Source: Williamsia maris
GTDB lineage: Bacteria; Actinomycetota; Actinomycetes; Mycobacteriales; Mycobacteriaceae
Direction of reading: 5' to 3'
Assembly: GCF_024171815.1 (NCBI RefSeq)
Contig: NZ_JAMTCJ010000001.1
Coordinates: forward strand, 1,116,001-1,180,000
DNA: 64,000 nt
The stretch's first letter is position 1; the number at the start of each line of letters is the position of its first letter. The notes under the pieces were generated by a model. The model was not told the DNA's origin and searched no databases. It worked only from the letters and a program-made list of their open reading frames with translations. Shown here one piece after another: positions 1 to 8,857 of this stretch. A program made the position numbers and the translations under genes.

Positions 1-442
1 GGAACACCATCGCCACGCGCATGACCACGTAGCCGAGGACCGCGACGCGATTGTCGATGTGCTCGCCCTCGGCGACAGAGGTGAACACCGGCTCGATGCC
101 GAGCGCGAGGATCAGTACGCCGCCCATCTGCACCATCGTGACGACGCGGAACACCCAGTCGTCGGTGTCGAAGGCGGAGGCGAACCACGAGAAGTTGATC
201 CACGCCCAGATGCTGGAGAACGTCGCGAATCCGAACCCGATGATCGCGGTCTTGTAGTCGCCGTCGGCCAGATAATGCGCCACCTGGGTGCCGGCCAACG
301 AGAACGCGACGACGAAGGTGAGGTCGAAGAAGAGTTCGAGATTGGTTGCCGTGCGGCCCTCTTCGTCCCGCGCCCGGCCGGTCATCTTCGCGACACGATG
401 GCTCAGGACCAGTGATCCGCCGCTGCCGGGGTCTGAGGTCAT
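1..442 (-). CDS. Low temperature requirement protein A (LtrA) family, 3' end cut by window edge
   Basis: Only the N-terminal 147 residues are inside the window; the gene continues past base 1. The visible part has the LtrA signature ELFFDLTFVVAF at about residues 33-44, then hydrophobic segments and WAWINFSWFASAFDTDD at about residues 74-90, all typical of this polytopic membrane family. LtrA was named for cold growth in Listeria; its biochemical role is not established. The ATG at 442 has a TACTAT -10 element six bases upstream (449-454), so a leaderless transcript is likely. The family call is firm and the function is open. Confidence 0.88.
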   Translation of the reverse strand, partial: MTSDPGSGGSLVLSHRVAKMTGRARDEEGRTATNLELFFDLTFVVAFSLAGTQVAHYLADGDYKTAIIGFGFATFSSIWAWINFSWFASAFDTDDWVFRVVTMVQMGGVLILALGIEPVFTSVAEGEHIDNRVAVLGYVVMRVAMVF

Positions 443-518
443 CGGGAAATAGTACGTATTGTCCGTTGTCCGCGTGCGACACCGGTGCCGTCAGGGTGGG
501 TGGAGTGCGAAACCCGCG

Positions 519-1505
519 TCAGCGGGCGATGGCCGCACGGATCGCGGCGGCGGCGGGTTTCGGGTTCCCGAATTGGTCCCACACCCCGAAAAAGCCCTCA
601 CGCGGACCGACGCCGGCACCCTGGTCGAAGGGCTCGTAGGCGAACACCGTTCCGCACCAGCTCTGCTGGGCCAGGTATCCGAGCGCATCGGAGTAGGTTC
701 GTGCCTGCACATCCCGTGAGACGCTGTCGGGCGTGATCCCCGTGGACGCCCCGAACTCGGTGAGCCACAGCTTTTTGCCGGAGTCGCCGGCCCTGACCAT
801 GATCGCCCTCGACGACGGCAGCAATCCGCCCCCCGTGAACGCCGCGCGGGGTAGCGCCGGATACGTGTACGGGTGGACGCCGACCCAGTCGGAGTTCGCG
901 GCGAGACCGTGGTCGTACATCGAGCGGAGATACGCACCGGCATCGGCACCGCCGTTGGCCAGACCGGCCGAACCGACCGACACCGACGGGTTCACCGACT
1001 TCACCGCTGCGCGCACGGCGATGAGGTATCGCATGTAGGAGGGCGCCGAGAAACCGGGGATCAGATTCGGCTCGTTCCCCACCTCGATCGCCGTGACTGC
1101 CGGATAGCGCCGTAGTCCGGCGACCGCAGATGCGGCAAGACTCGCCGGACTCTGAGACGGGTCGAACACCATGCACGCCAGAAAGTTCGAGATCCCGGCA
1201 GCGCGTCCTGCGTCGTAGAGGACGTCCTGACCGAAGGTGAACCGGTACCACGAGGCGCCGACACCGGTGACCAGATCCATCATCCGGTTGGCGGTCGCCG
1301 CCGAGAACCTCGGAGTTCTGTTGCCGTCGGCCGCGAACCCGAAACGACTCGACGGGAACAGTGCAGCCGCATGTGCCGCCGCCGGGATCGCGAGTGCACC
1401 CGTCGCGACACCCGCACCCACGAGAACCGATCGACCGAGGAATTCCCTCCGGCCCAACGTCGATCGCCCACGTACACCACTGTCATCGATCTCTGATCTC
1501 CCCAT
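519..1505 (-). CDS. Tat-exported glycoside hydrolase, clan GH-A (cellulase-like)
   Basis: Predicted secreted glycosidase of 328 residues. The N-terminus carries a twin-arginine signal (GRREFLGRS at about residues 18-26, then a hydrophobic stretch ending AHA-A near 47). The mature part looks like a (beta/alpha)8 glycosidase: the acid/base glutamate is E145 in EVGNEPN and the nucleophile E250 in LTEFGAS, the spacing expected of GH5/GH39-like enzymes. Substrate cannot be read from sequence; a cell-wall polysaccharide is a guess. The frame is open upstream, but I start at the ATG that places the Tat signal first and lies six bases behind a TATCCT -10 (1512-1517). Confidence 0.82.
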   Translation of the reverse strand: MGRSEIDDSGVRGRSTLGRREFLGRSVLVGAGVATGALAIPAAAHAAALFPSSRFGFAADGNRTPRFSAATANRMMDLVTGVGASWYRFTFGQDVLYDAGRAAGISNFLACMVFDPSQSPASLAASAVAGLRRYPAVTAIEVGNEPNLIPGFSAPSYMRYLIAVRAAVKSVNPSVSVGSAGLANGGADAGAYLRSMYDHGLAANSDWVGVHPYTYPALPRAAFTGGGLLPSSRAIMVRAGDSGKKLWLTEFGASTGITPDSVSRDVQARTYSDALGYLAQQSWCGTVFAYEPFDQGAGVGPREGFFGVWDQFGNPKPAAAAIRAAIAR

Positions 1506-1573
1506 CCGTCGAGGATATATCGCATCGATGCGGCACTTCGGCGTGGATCTGGCGCCGAACGGTGCAGAAACCC

Positions 1574-2062
1574 CTAGTCGGACACCCGGGCGATGAACGC
1601 GCCGAGGTTGGTGCGCACCCGCCCGATCTTCGATTCCACGTCGAGGTCTTCGCGGTACTGCTTGCCCAGTGCCGGGGTCTTCTTGCCGCGGGCGTAGAGC
1701 GAGCAGGCGAGATCGGTGCACATGTAGGTGCCGACCGAATTGCCCTTACGACCCGCCTCGCCGGACCGGTTCGCCGTCATCAGCGAGACCCCGCCCGACG
1801 GGTGCGTGGTGAGGCAGATCTTGCACATCTGGGCGCGTCGGGACCCGCCGGTCTCGTGCCGCAGGGCAAGGCCGACGAAGCCGTCCCCGTCCGGGGCGAC
1901 GAGGTAGCACCGTCCGGCGTACGTCGGATCGGTCCACCCGAGGAAGTCGAGCTCGTCCCACGGGCGCGAGTCGAGATCGCGCGGGATGACGATGCGCTTG
2001 GCCTCGCCCTTGGTGCAGTTGACGAACGACGACCTGATGTCGGCTTCGGTCACGGGATACAT
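1574..2062 (-). CDS. FBP-domain (FusB-like EF-G-binding) zinc-finger protein
   Basis: A 162-residue cytoplasmic protein matching the family whose C-terminal treble-clef zinc finger resembles that of FusB, which binds elongation factor G and frees it from fusidic acid-stalled ribosomes. The four likely zinc ligands are C80 and C83 (MCKICLTTHP) and C115 and C120 (YMCTDLACSLY). Actinobacterial members are common and have not, to my knowledge, been tied to resistance, so ribosome rescue is only an inference. It is a single gene between the glycosidase and the terminator of the glycosyltransferase pair. I use the ATG at 2062; the upstream open frame overlaps that terminator. Confidence 0.8.
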   Translation of the reverse strand: MYPVTEADIRSSFVNCTKGEAKRIVIPRDLDSRPWDELDFLGWTDPTYAGRCYLVAPDGDGFVGLALRHETGGSRRAQMCKICLTTHPSGGVSLMTANRSGEAGRKGNSVGTYMCTDLACSLYARGKKTPALGKQYREDLDVESKIGRVRTNLGAFIARVSD

Positions 2063-2159
2063 GGGAATCACTCTTCGTTGATCGTCGGTCGGACTCGGCG
2101 AGTGACGGTACGCCCGGGTCGGCGCACCGCACAACGAGTTTTCCGTACCCGTCGACAAC

Positions 2160-2196
2160 GCGACGGCCGCCGGATCGGGGGTCCGACGGCCGTCGC
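2160..2196 (-). terminator. Intrinsic terminator-like hairpin of the GT39 operon
   Basis: Arms 2160-2169 and 2187-2196 pair perfectly over 10 bases (GCGACGGCCG with CGGCCGTCGC) around a 17-base loop. It begins ten bases after the stop of the minus-strand GT39 gene. No U-tract follows, as is usual in actinobacteria. Confidence 0.6.
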
Positions 2197-2205
2197 TGCC
2201 ATGAC

Positions 2206-4326
2206 TCAGCTGGTCGGCTGGGTCAAGTCGTAGAGCGTCACCGTGCCGACGGTCTTCGCCGTGTAGTGCGTGGTGATCCACTCACTGATCGCGGTGGCCG
2301 TACCCTCGGCGTTCATGCCGCCGCCCGTGCGTCCACCACCGATGAAGTAGTGGATCTTGCCCTGGCGCACGTACTCCTGGAACTGAGCCAACGTCGGCGA
2401 CGGATCGCTGCCGTTGAAACCTCCGATGGGCATGACCGATTTCTGTGTCGCCAACTGGTAGCCGGACGCGGAGTTCGATCCGATGGCCGCAGCGACCCAG
2501 GTGTACTTGTCGGCATCGGTCTCCAGCAGCGTCACCATCTCGGCGGTCGGCTTCGATCCCTCGAGCAGACCTCCGCCGGGACCACCCATGCCGCCGGCGC
2601 CACGGGTCGTGGCGCCACCCGCCTGTGCTCCGGGGGTGGTTGCACCGTTCGTGCCGGGCTGTCCGGGAGCCTGGCCGCCCTGAGCCCCGCCACCGAACCC
2701 GCCGAACCCGCCCGGGCCGAATCCGCCGCGCATCCCGCCGCGACGTCCGCCCATACCGCCGAACGGACCGCCACCGTTGACCGACGGCCCGGCGGTGATG
2801 ATCGAACCCGTCGTGGGTGTGCCCGCGGTGTCGATCGCGTAGGCGGCTGGCCCCGCAAGACCCATCACGATGGCGACCCCCGCGACGATCGCGGCCACCC
2901 GCGGCAGGCGTGGGACGAGCAGTGCGATCGCGGCGATCGCGGCCGCGACGATCACGACCCATCGCAGCCACGGCACGAAGTCCGGCGATCGGTTGAGCAG
3001 GAAGAACGACATCGCGCCGGTCACCGCGACGGCGACCGCGAGCACGATGCGCACCCACGTGAGGTGACGACCCTTCCAACACATGGCCGCACCCGCGCCG
3101 ATGAGCGCCGCGATGGCAGGCGCCAACGCGACGGTGTAGTACGCGTGGAAGATGCCGGACATGTAGCTGAAGACGGCCATGGTGGTGAGCAGCCAGAGCA
3201 TCCAGACCGAGATCAGGGCGCGATGGATGTTGGTGCGAGATGACCTGCCGCACAGCACCAGTGCCGCGATCCCGAGGATCAGGGCGGTCGGGATGAGCCA
3301 GGCGATCTGACCGCCCTGCTCGGGCTGGAACATGCGGAAGAACCCGGTCTCGCCCCACATGCCGCCGCGACCGCCGGGCCCACCTGCGCCACCGGGACCA
3401 CCCGCGCCGAAGCCGCCGGTCGCGGCGGTCTCACCGATCGCGCGACGCGCGCCGCCCCCTCCGCCTCCGGTGCTACCGGTCTCGTTGCCGGTGAGTCGTC
3501 CGAAGCCGTTGTAGCCGAACGTCAACTCCAGGATCGAGTTGTGTTGCGAACCACCGATGTAGGGGCGAGAGTCCTTCGGCCACAGCGTGACCGCCAGTAC
3601 CCACCAGCCCGCGCTGACAAGCATCGCGACCAGCGCGGTGATCAGGTGGCCGAGTCGCTTGACCCAGGTGTGCTGGCCGAACGCCAGGTAGGTGATCGCC
3701 AGCGGCGGGATGACCAGGAACACCTGCAACTGCTTGGTGAGGAACCCGATACCGACCAGTGCGCCGGTGAGCACCATCCATCGGATCCGACCGTCCTCGA
3801 TCCCCTTCAGGGTCGCCCAGACGGCACCGATCATCAGCAGCACCAACAGTGCGTCGGGGTTGTTGAAGCGGAACATCAACGCGGCCACCGGGGTGAGAGC
3901 CAGTGTCGCGCCCGCCAACAGACCGGCGGGAGCACCCAGATACTTCTTGACGATGAGGTGGAGCAGCGCCACCGAGGCGACACCCATCAGCGCCTGCGGG
4001 ACCAGGATCGACCACGAGTTCAGCCCGAAGATGCGTACCGCGATTCCCGGGATCCACAGGGAGACCGGGGGTTTGTCGACGGTGATGGAGTTCGCGGCGT
4101 CTGACGACCCGAAGAACCATGCCTTCCACGACTGCGAGCCGGCCTGGATGGCCGCGGAGTAGAAGGAGTTGGCGTACCCGTTCGCGCTCAGGCTCCACAG
4201 GTAGAGCACCGCGGTGGCGGTGAGCAGGACGCCGAGGCCCCACCGTTCCGGATGTGGCAACGCCCGCCGACGCCTCCCATCATCGGATGGTGAGACGCCG
4301 GTGGGGGTGTCGAGTACAGATGTCAC
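2206..4326 (-). CDS. GT39-family membrane glycosyltransferase (ArnT/YkcB-like)
   Basis: A 706-residue polytopic membrane protein expected to move a sugar from a polyprenyl-phosphate donor to an acceptor outside the membrane. The first TM is at about 28-46, followed by the family's DKPPVSLW motif at 84-91 in the first extracytoplasmic loop, then many TM helices to about residue 500 and a soluble C-terminal domain (590-706). Two glycine-rich stretches (about 284-325 and 517-587) interrupt the protein and are unusual in length. The GTG start overlaps the stop of the upstream GT2-GtrA gene by four bases (GTGA), so the two are translationally coupled, as in the ykcC-ykcB pair of Bacillus. The acceptor is unknown. 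Confidence 0.85.
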   Translation of the reverse strand: MTSVLDTPTGVSPSDDGRRRRALPHPERWGLGVLLTATAVLYLWSLSANGYANSFYSAAIQAGSQSWKAWFFGSSDAANSITVDKPPVSLWIPGIAVRIFGLNSWSILVPQALMGVASVALLHLIVKKYLGAPAGLLAGATLALTPVAALMFRFNNPDALLVLLMIGAVWATLKGIEDGRIRWMVLTGALVGIGFLTKQLQVFLVIPPLAITYLAFGQHTWVKRLGHLITALVAMLVSAGWWVLAVTLWPKDSRPYIGGSQHNSILELTFGYNGFGRLTGNETGSTGGGGGGARRAIGETAATGGFGAGGPGGAGGPGGRGGMWGETGFFRMFQPEQGGQIAWLIPTALILGIAALVLCGRSSRTNIHRALISVWMLWLLTTMAVFSYMSGIFHAYYTVALAPAIAALIGAGAAMCWKGRHLTWVRIVLAVAVAVTGAMSFFLLNRSPDFVPWLRWVVIVAAAIAAIALLVPRLPRVAAIVAGVAIVMGLAGPAAYAIDTAGTPTTGSIITAGPSVNGGGPFGGMGGRRGGMRGGFGPGGFGGFGGGAQGGQAPGQPGTNGATTPGAQAGGATTRGAGGMGGPGGGLLEGSKPTAEMVTLLETDADKYTWVAAAIGSNSASGYQLATQKSVMPIGGFNGSDPSPTLAQFQEYVRQGKIHYFIGGGRTGGGMNAEGTATAISEWITTHYTAKTVGTVTLYDLTQPTS

Positions 4327-5657
4327 GCTGCGGCCTCCATGCCTGCGGTGTCGTCGTCGGACCGGGGCCCGTGCCCGGACGCATCGGCGTGGGCGTTGCG
4401 GAACACCCAGCGGAACGCGACGAAACGGGTCAGTGTGGCAACGAGGTTCGCGACCACCAGGACGAGGAGTTCGATGTGCTTCGATGCGCCGGGTGCACCG
4501 GCCTCCAGAGCGAGCAGCGAGCCGGCGGTGATGGCCCAGCCGAACAGGAAGACCGCGATACCCTGCAGGTGGTGCTTGGCCGCATCCTCCCGCCCCTTGA
4601 CGCCGAAGGTGAAGGCTCGGTTGGCGGCGGTGTTGAACACCGCGGTGATGAGCAGCGCCGCGAAGTTCGACAACTGTGCGCCCAGCATCGAGTGCAGGAC
4701 GAGGTAGAGCACCGCGTAGGCGACGGTGGAGATGACGCCGATGACGCCGAAGCGGACCAGTTGACCGATCATGCCGTGCGGTACCCCCGTGACGTGCGGA
4801 TCGTCGAACCGGTTGCGTCCCAGACTCCGTCGGAGTTCGGCCACCGGGAGGTCGCCGTTGGCGAGCGCGCGACCGACGCGCCAGCATCCCTTGAGGTCTT
4901 CGGTCGCGGTCTTGACGATGTCGACGCTGCTGTTGGGGTCGTCGATCCAGTCGACCGGCACCTCGGCGATCCGCAGGCCGATCCGCTCGGCCAGCACCAG
5001 CAGCTCGGTGTCGAAGAACCAGCCGGTGTCGTGGACGTAGGGCAGCAGTGCATGTGCGACGTCGCCGCGCATCGCCTTGAACCCGCACTGTGCGTCGGAG
5101 AACTTCGCCCGCATCGTGGTGCGGAGGATCAGGTTGTAACTGCGCGAGATGAATTCACGTTTGGCGCCACGGACCACCCGCGACGAGCGGGACAGGCGCG
5201 AGCCGATGGCGACGTCGGAATGTCCCGACAGCAGCGGCGCGACCAACGGCATCAGGGCGTTGAGGTCGGTGGACAGATCGACGTCGCAGTAGGCGACGAC
5301 GGTGGCGTCGCTCATGCTCCAGGTCGCGTTGAGCGCACGACCGCGGCCCTTCTGCGCCAGGTGCACGACGCGGACACTGTCCATCGTCTGGGCCAGCTCC
5401 ACGCCCACGGCGAGAGTGCTGTCGGTGCTGGCGTTGTCGGCGATGGTGATGCGTGCCGAGTACGGGAAGTTGGTGTGCAGGTGCTCGGCGAGGCGGCGGA
5501 CGCAGCCGGCCAGGTCGGCCTCCTCGTTGTAGACCGGCACGACGACATCGAGGTCGGGATGGCGGGGCGTGCGGTCTACGACGACGATCATCTCGGGAGC
5601 GTCGGTCGGGTCCGGCATCGCCGTGCCGCCCGATCGATCGACGGTGTCTGTTGTCAT
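4323..5657 (-). CDS. Glycosyltransferase family 2 fused to a GtrA-like flippase domain
   Basis: A 444-residue protein. Residues about 36-270 form a GT-A fold GT2 domain like polyprenyl-phosphate glucosyl or mannosyl synthases (DVVVPVYNEEADL near the start, DVDLSTDL as the metal/nucleotide DxD region). Residues about 310-440 form a four-helix GtrA domain, the family that helps flip polyprenyl-phosphate sugars. The fusion therefore makes and may translocate the lipid-linked sugar that the coupled GT39 partner uses. The start codon has a CAGAGT -10-like element seven bases upstream. Sugar identity is not readable from sequence. Confidence 0.88.
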   Translation of the reverse strand: MTTDTVDRSGGTAMPDPTDAPEMIVVVDRTPRHPDLDVVVPVYNEEADLAGCVRRLAEHLHTNFPYSARITIADNASTDSTLAVGVELAQTMDSVRVVHLAQKGRGRALNATWSMSDATVVAYCDVDLSTDLNALMPLVAPLLSGHSDVAIGSRLSRSSRVVRGAKREFISRSYNLILRTTMRAKFSDAQCGFKAMRGDVAHALLPYVHDTGWFFDTELLVLAERIGLRIAEVPVDWIDDPNSSVDIVKTATEDLKGCWRVGRALANGDLPVAELRRSLGRNRFDDPHVTGVPHGMIGQLVRFGVIGVISTVAYAVLYLVLHSMLGAQLSNFAALLITAVFNTAANRAFTFGVKGREDAAKHHLQGIAVFLFGWAITAGSLLALEAGAPGASKHIELLVLVVANLVATLTRFVAFRWVFRNAHADASGHGPRSDDDTAGMEAAA

Positions 5658-5731
5658 GACACAGACTCTGATCGGTCAAGCTGCCCCGTCTCTGCGGCCG
5701 ACCTGTCAGCTTCCTGTGAGCGGAACCACCC

Positions 5732-6157
5732 TCAGTCGGAGGTGTGCTCCTCGTGCCCGGCAGCGCGCAGAGCTGCGCGGATACGCGTCGCGGCGTCGTC
5801 GAGTGACGCGGGATCGGGGTCCTTCTCGGCCAGCGCGAGGTCGAAGGTCTCCAGCGAGTGCGCCGGGAAGACGTGGATGTGCAGGTGCGGCACCTCGAGC
5901 CCGGCGATGAGCAGGCCCATGCGAGGGGCGTCGAACGCGTCGCGGGTCGCCTGGCCGACCGTCTGTGACACCGCCGTCAGGTGGGCGAAGACCGCCGGGT
6001 CGACCTGCTCCCAGTGGTCGATCTCCTCGCGCGGCACCACCAGCACGTGCCCGGGCGTCACCGGGTTGATGGTGAGGAACGCGACGGCCGTGTCGTCCTT
6101 CCAGACGAAACGTCCCGGGATGTCGCCGTTGATGATCATGCTGAATACCGAAGCCAT
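5732..6157 (-). CDS. HIT-family nucleotide hydrolase
   Basis: A 141-residue histidine-triad protein with the catalytic motif HLHIH at residues 91-95 and the fold's conserved VTPGHVLVVPR segment at 33-43. HIT proteins cleave nucleotide phosphoramidates or dinucleoside polyphosphates; the middle histidine is the nucleophile. The true substrate is unknown. The frame is open further upstream, but the ATG at 6157 matches the family N-terminus and has TACGAT six bases before it (6164-6169), pointing to a leaderless start. Confidence 0.88.
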   Translation of the reverse strand: MASVFSMIINGDIPGRFVWKDDTAVAFLTINPVTPGHVLVVPREEIDHWEQVDPAVFAHLTAVSQTVGQATRDAFDAPRMGLLIAGLEVPHLHIHVFPAHSLETFDLALAEKDPDPASLDDAATRIRAALRAAGHEEHTSD

Positions 6158-6198
6158 GGGTCGATCGTATGCGTCCCGACCGACCCGACGGGTCGGTG

Positions 6199-7335
6199 TC
6201 AGCGCAGTGCGGCGATGCGCCCGAGAGCGGTGGCGATGATCTCGGGCGACGTGCCGATGTTCATCCGGACCCAGCCCGCGCCGGGTCCGCCGAACGAGAC
6301 ACCGTCGCTCACCTTCACCCGCGCACGATCCAGCATCGCCCCGGCCGGATCGGCTCCGAGGTCGAGTCGGCGGCAGTCCAGCCACGCGAAGTACGACGCC
6401 GCGCCCGGGCAGTAGCCCACCTGCGGCAGTGTGTCGGCCAGCAGTCCGGCCACGACCTCGGCGTTGTGCTCCAGTTCGCCGATCAGCTGGTCGAGCCAGG
6501 CCTCGGAGTCGCGGTACGCCGCGATCGACGCGATGACCCCGAAGTGGCCGACCGCCCAGGCGACCTGATCGCTGAACGACGGCAGGTCAGCGCCGATCAA
6601 CAGGCCACATTTCAGGCCGGCGATGTTCCACGCCTTGGACGCGCTGTGGGCGGCCACCGCCGTGTCCCCCGCCACCTCGAGATACGGGGTGAACTCGGTG
6701 TGCGAGAACGTCAGCGGGGCGTGGATCTCGTCGGAGACGACCCGGACTCCGTACCGCTCGGCGAGCGCGGCCAGCGTGGAGAGATCTGCCCGACTGTGCA
6801 CGGTCCCGGTCGGGTTGTGCGGGTTGGCCAACAGGAGCGCCCGCGCTCCCGCACGCATCGCGGCGTCGATGCCGTCGAGGTCGAGGCGACCGCCGTCGCC
6901 GATGTCGATGAGGGGCACCTCCACCGGGCGGACGCCGACCGCGTCGAAGTAGGAGAAGAACGACGGATAGACCGGGGTGGTGACGATGACGCCGTCACCC
7001 GGCCGACAGAGATGGCGCAGCAGGTCGGTGATCGCCACCCCGACGTCGGTGAACGGGATCACCGGTTGCGTCACCGACCACCCCCAGCGACGCTGCGCGA
7101 AGTCGGCGAACACAGCAGGCAGTTCGCTGTCGTGCGCCGCGTAACCGGTGTCCGACCGCTCCACCGCGGCGTGCAGGGCATCGGCGATCGGTTGCGCGAG
7201 AACCGAATCCATCTCGGCCACCCACATCGGCAGGACGTCGCCGGCCAGATTCTCCCATTTCGCGCTGGTGCGACCTGATTGCAGATCGGTCAGCGAGGAC
7301 CCGAGGATCGCGGTGCGCGGATGGGTGTCGGCCAC
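6199..7335 (-). CDS. PatB/MalY-type pyridoxal-phosphate C-S lyase
   Basis: A 378-residue fold-type I PLP enzyme of the MalY/PatB branch, which cleaves cystathionine and related C-S bonds (AecD in Corynebacterium). Visible motifs are the substrate-binding PMWVAEMD at about 36-43, NPHNPTG at 171-177, D202 of SDEIH, which contacts the pyridine nitrogen, and the Schiff-base lysine K234 in HSASKAWN. It could serve methionine supply or cysteine-conjugate breakdown. The GTG start is preceded by TAGAGT at six bases, inside the 3' end of the phoR reading frame, and the gene begins four bases after phoR ends. Confidence 0.85.
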   Translation of the reverse strand: MADTHPRTAILGSSLTDLQSGRTSAKWENLAGDVLPMWVAEMDSVLAQPIADALHAAVERSDTGYAAHDSELPAVFADFAQRRWGWSVTQPVIPFTDVGVAITDLLRHLCRPGDGVIVTTPVYPSFFSYFDAVGVRPVEVPLIDIGDGGRLDLDGIDAAMRAGARALLLANPHNPTGTVHSRADLSTLAALAERYGVRVVSDEIHAPLTFSHTEFTPYLEVAGDTAVAAHSASKAWNIAGLKCGLLIGADLPSFSDQVAWAVGHFGVIASIAAYRDSEAWLDQLIGELEHNAEVVAGLLADTLPQVGYCPGAASYFAWLDCRRLDLGADPAGAMLDRARVKVSDGVSFGGPGAGWVRMNIGTSPEIIATALGRIAALR

Positions 7336-7339
7336 CGCC

Positions 7340-8857
7340 TCACTCTAACCGCGGCAACCGAACCCAGAAGGTGGCTCCGCCGCCGGGGGTGTCCTCGACA
7401 CCCACGGTGCCGCCGTGTGCGGCGACCAACGCGGCCACGATCGACAGCCCCAGTCCACTGCCACCCGACTTCTCGTCCCGATGCCGAGAGCTGTCGCCCC
7501 GGTAGAAGCGTTCGAAGACCCGCGCCTGGTCGTCGGGGCTCAGCCCGGGACCGGTGTCGGCGACGGCGAGGATCGCGCTGTGCTCGTCGGTGCCGACGCG
7601 GATGATGATCCGCGCGTCGTCAGGGGTGTGCCGGATGGCGTTGGTGATCAGGTTGCTGAGCACCTGCGACAGCCGTGGGGCGTCACCCATCACGGCCGGG
7701 ATCCCCGGCCCGTCGATCATCTCCACGGAGATGTCGCGACCGGGAGCGGTGGCCCGAGCACTGTGGACCGAGTCCGACGCCAGGCCGAGCAGGTCGACCT
7801 GGGCACGTTCGAGGGGACGCTGCGCATCGAGCCGGGCGAGCATCAGCAATTCCTCGACCAGCAACCCCATCCGGCCGGCCTCGTGCTCGATCCGCGACAT
7901 CAACTGGTCGGGATCGGTCATGGCACCCTGCCGGTACAGCTCGGAGAAGCCGCGGATGGAGGTCAGCGGGGTGCGTAGTTCGTGACTCGCGTCGGCGACG
8001 AAGCGCCGCATCTTGTCCTCGGAGCGACGAGCCTGTTCCTCGGACGCGGCGGTGGTCGCGAACGCGGTCTGGATCTGGTGCAGCATCACGTTCAGCGACG
8101 CCGCGAGCCTGCCGACCTCGGTGTTCGCCGGCGACACCGGGACACGCTGATCGAGGTCGCCGCCTGCGATGGCCTCGGCCGTGACCTCGACGCGCCGCAG
8201 CGGTCGAAGGCTGCTGCGCACCAACAGGTATCCGAGCCCGCCGACGATGACCACGACCCCGAGGCCGATGGCCAGCTGCAGCCAGATGAGGCGGGTGACG
8301 GTGTCGTCGACGTCGGTGAGCTTGATCGCCACCACCGAGGTCGTCATCGCGCCGGAGGAGTTGGCCGCGGTCACCTTCACCACGCGCCAGCGGACGTCCG
8401 AGCCGGTGGCACTACCGACCGTCTCGGGATCCTCACCGAGGCGGTCGACGTCGGAGAGGTCCGGGGATCCGCCGACGTCGTTGATGGTGAACGTGGTGCC
8501 GTCCGATCGGAACAGCATCACGTAGTACGGCGACGGTGGCCGCCGCTCGGCGGTGGGGCTGCCGCTGGTTCCGCCGGAGTTGTTCGAGAACGGTCCCTTG
8601 TCGTCGCCCTCACGCGGACGGGCCCACCCGTCGGCGGCGTTCTTGAGTCCGTTGTCGGTCCGCTCGATGAGGCGGTTCTGCATCGCCGACGTCACCGAGA
8701 CGCCTGACACGAGCAACCCCAGCGCGACGAGCACCAGCATCAACCCGACGAGCGACACCCTCAGCGGGATCCCGCGACGATGCCGGGGCTGCGTCGGCGG
8801 CGGTGCGGACGATGCCGCGGGCGCGACCACGACGTGATCCGGATGGGCAGTGGTCAT
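7340..8857 (-). CDS. phoR: Sensor histidine kinase, PhoR-like
   Basis: A 505-residue membrane kinase partnered with the coupled response regulator. It has TM helices near 33-55 and 193-215 flanking an extracytoplasmic sensor domain, then a HAMP linker. The catalytic part shows the phospho-acceptor histidine in SHELRTPLTS, N box ITNAIRHT, G1 DTGPGLS and G2 GGSGLGLSI. The start ATG overlaps the stop of the regulator by four bases (ATGA). PhoPR in mycobacteria controls envelope lipids and acid or redox adaptation. The name rests mainly on the partner's close match, since kinases of this group resemble one another. Confidence 0.82.
   Translation of the reverse strand: MTTAHPDHVVVAPAASSAPPPTQPRHRRGIPLRVSLVGLMLVLVALGLLVSGVSVTSAMQNRLIERTDNGLKNAADGWARPREGDDKGPFSNNSGGTSGSPTAERRPPSPYYVMLFRSDGTTFTINDVGGSPDLSDVDRLGEDPETVGSATGSDVRWRVVKVTAANSSGAMTTSVVAIKLTDVDDTVTRLIWLQLAIGLGVVVIVGGLGYLLVRSSLRPLRRVEVTAEAIAGGDLDQRVPVSPANTEVGRLAASLNVMLHQIQTAFATTAASEEQARRSEDKMRRFVADASHELRTPLTSIRGFSELYRQGAMTDPDQLMSRIEHEAGRMGLLVEELLMLARLDAQRPLERAQVDLLGLASDSVHSARATAPGRDISVEMIDGPGIPAVMGDAPRLSQVLSNLITNAIRHTPDDARIIIRVGTDEHSAILAVADTGPGLSPDDQARVFERFYRGDSSRHRDEKSGGSGLGLSIVAALVAAHGGTVGVEDTPGGGATFWVRLPRLE

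Noticed and set aside
4254-6239. Long plus-strand open frame (661 codons) opposite the GT2-GtrA gene
   Set aside because: It is rich in Arg, Gly and Asp with no recognisable motif, and it runs antisense to a gene with clear GT2 and GtrA motifs; typical of high-GC DNA.
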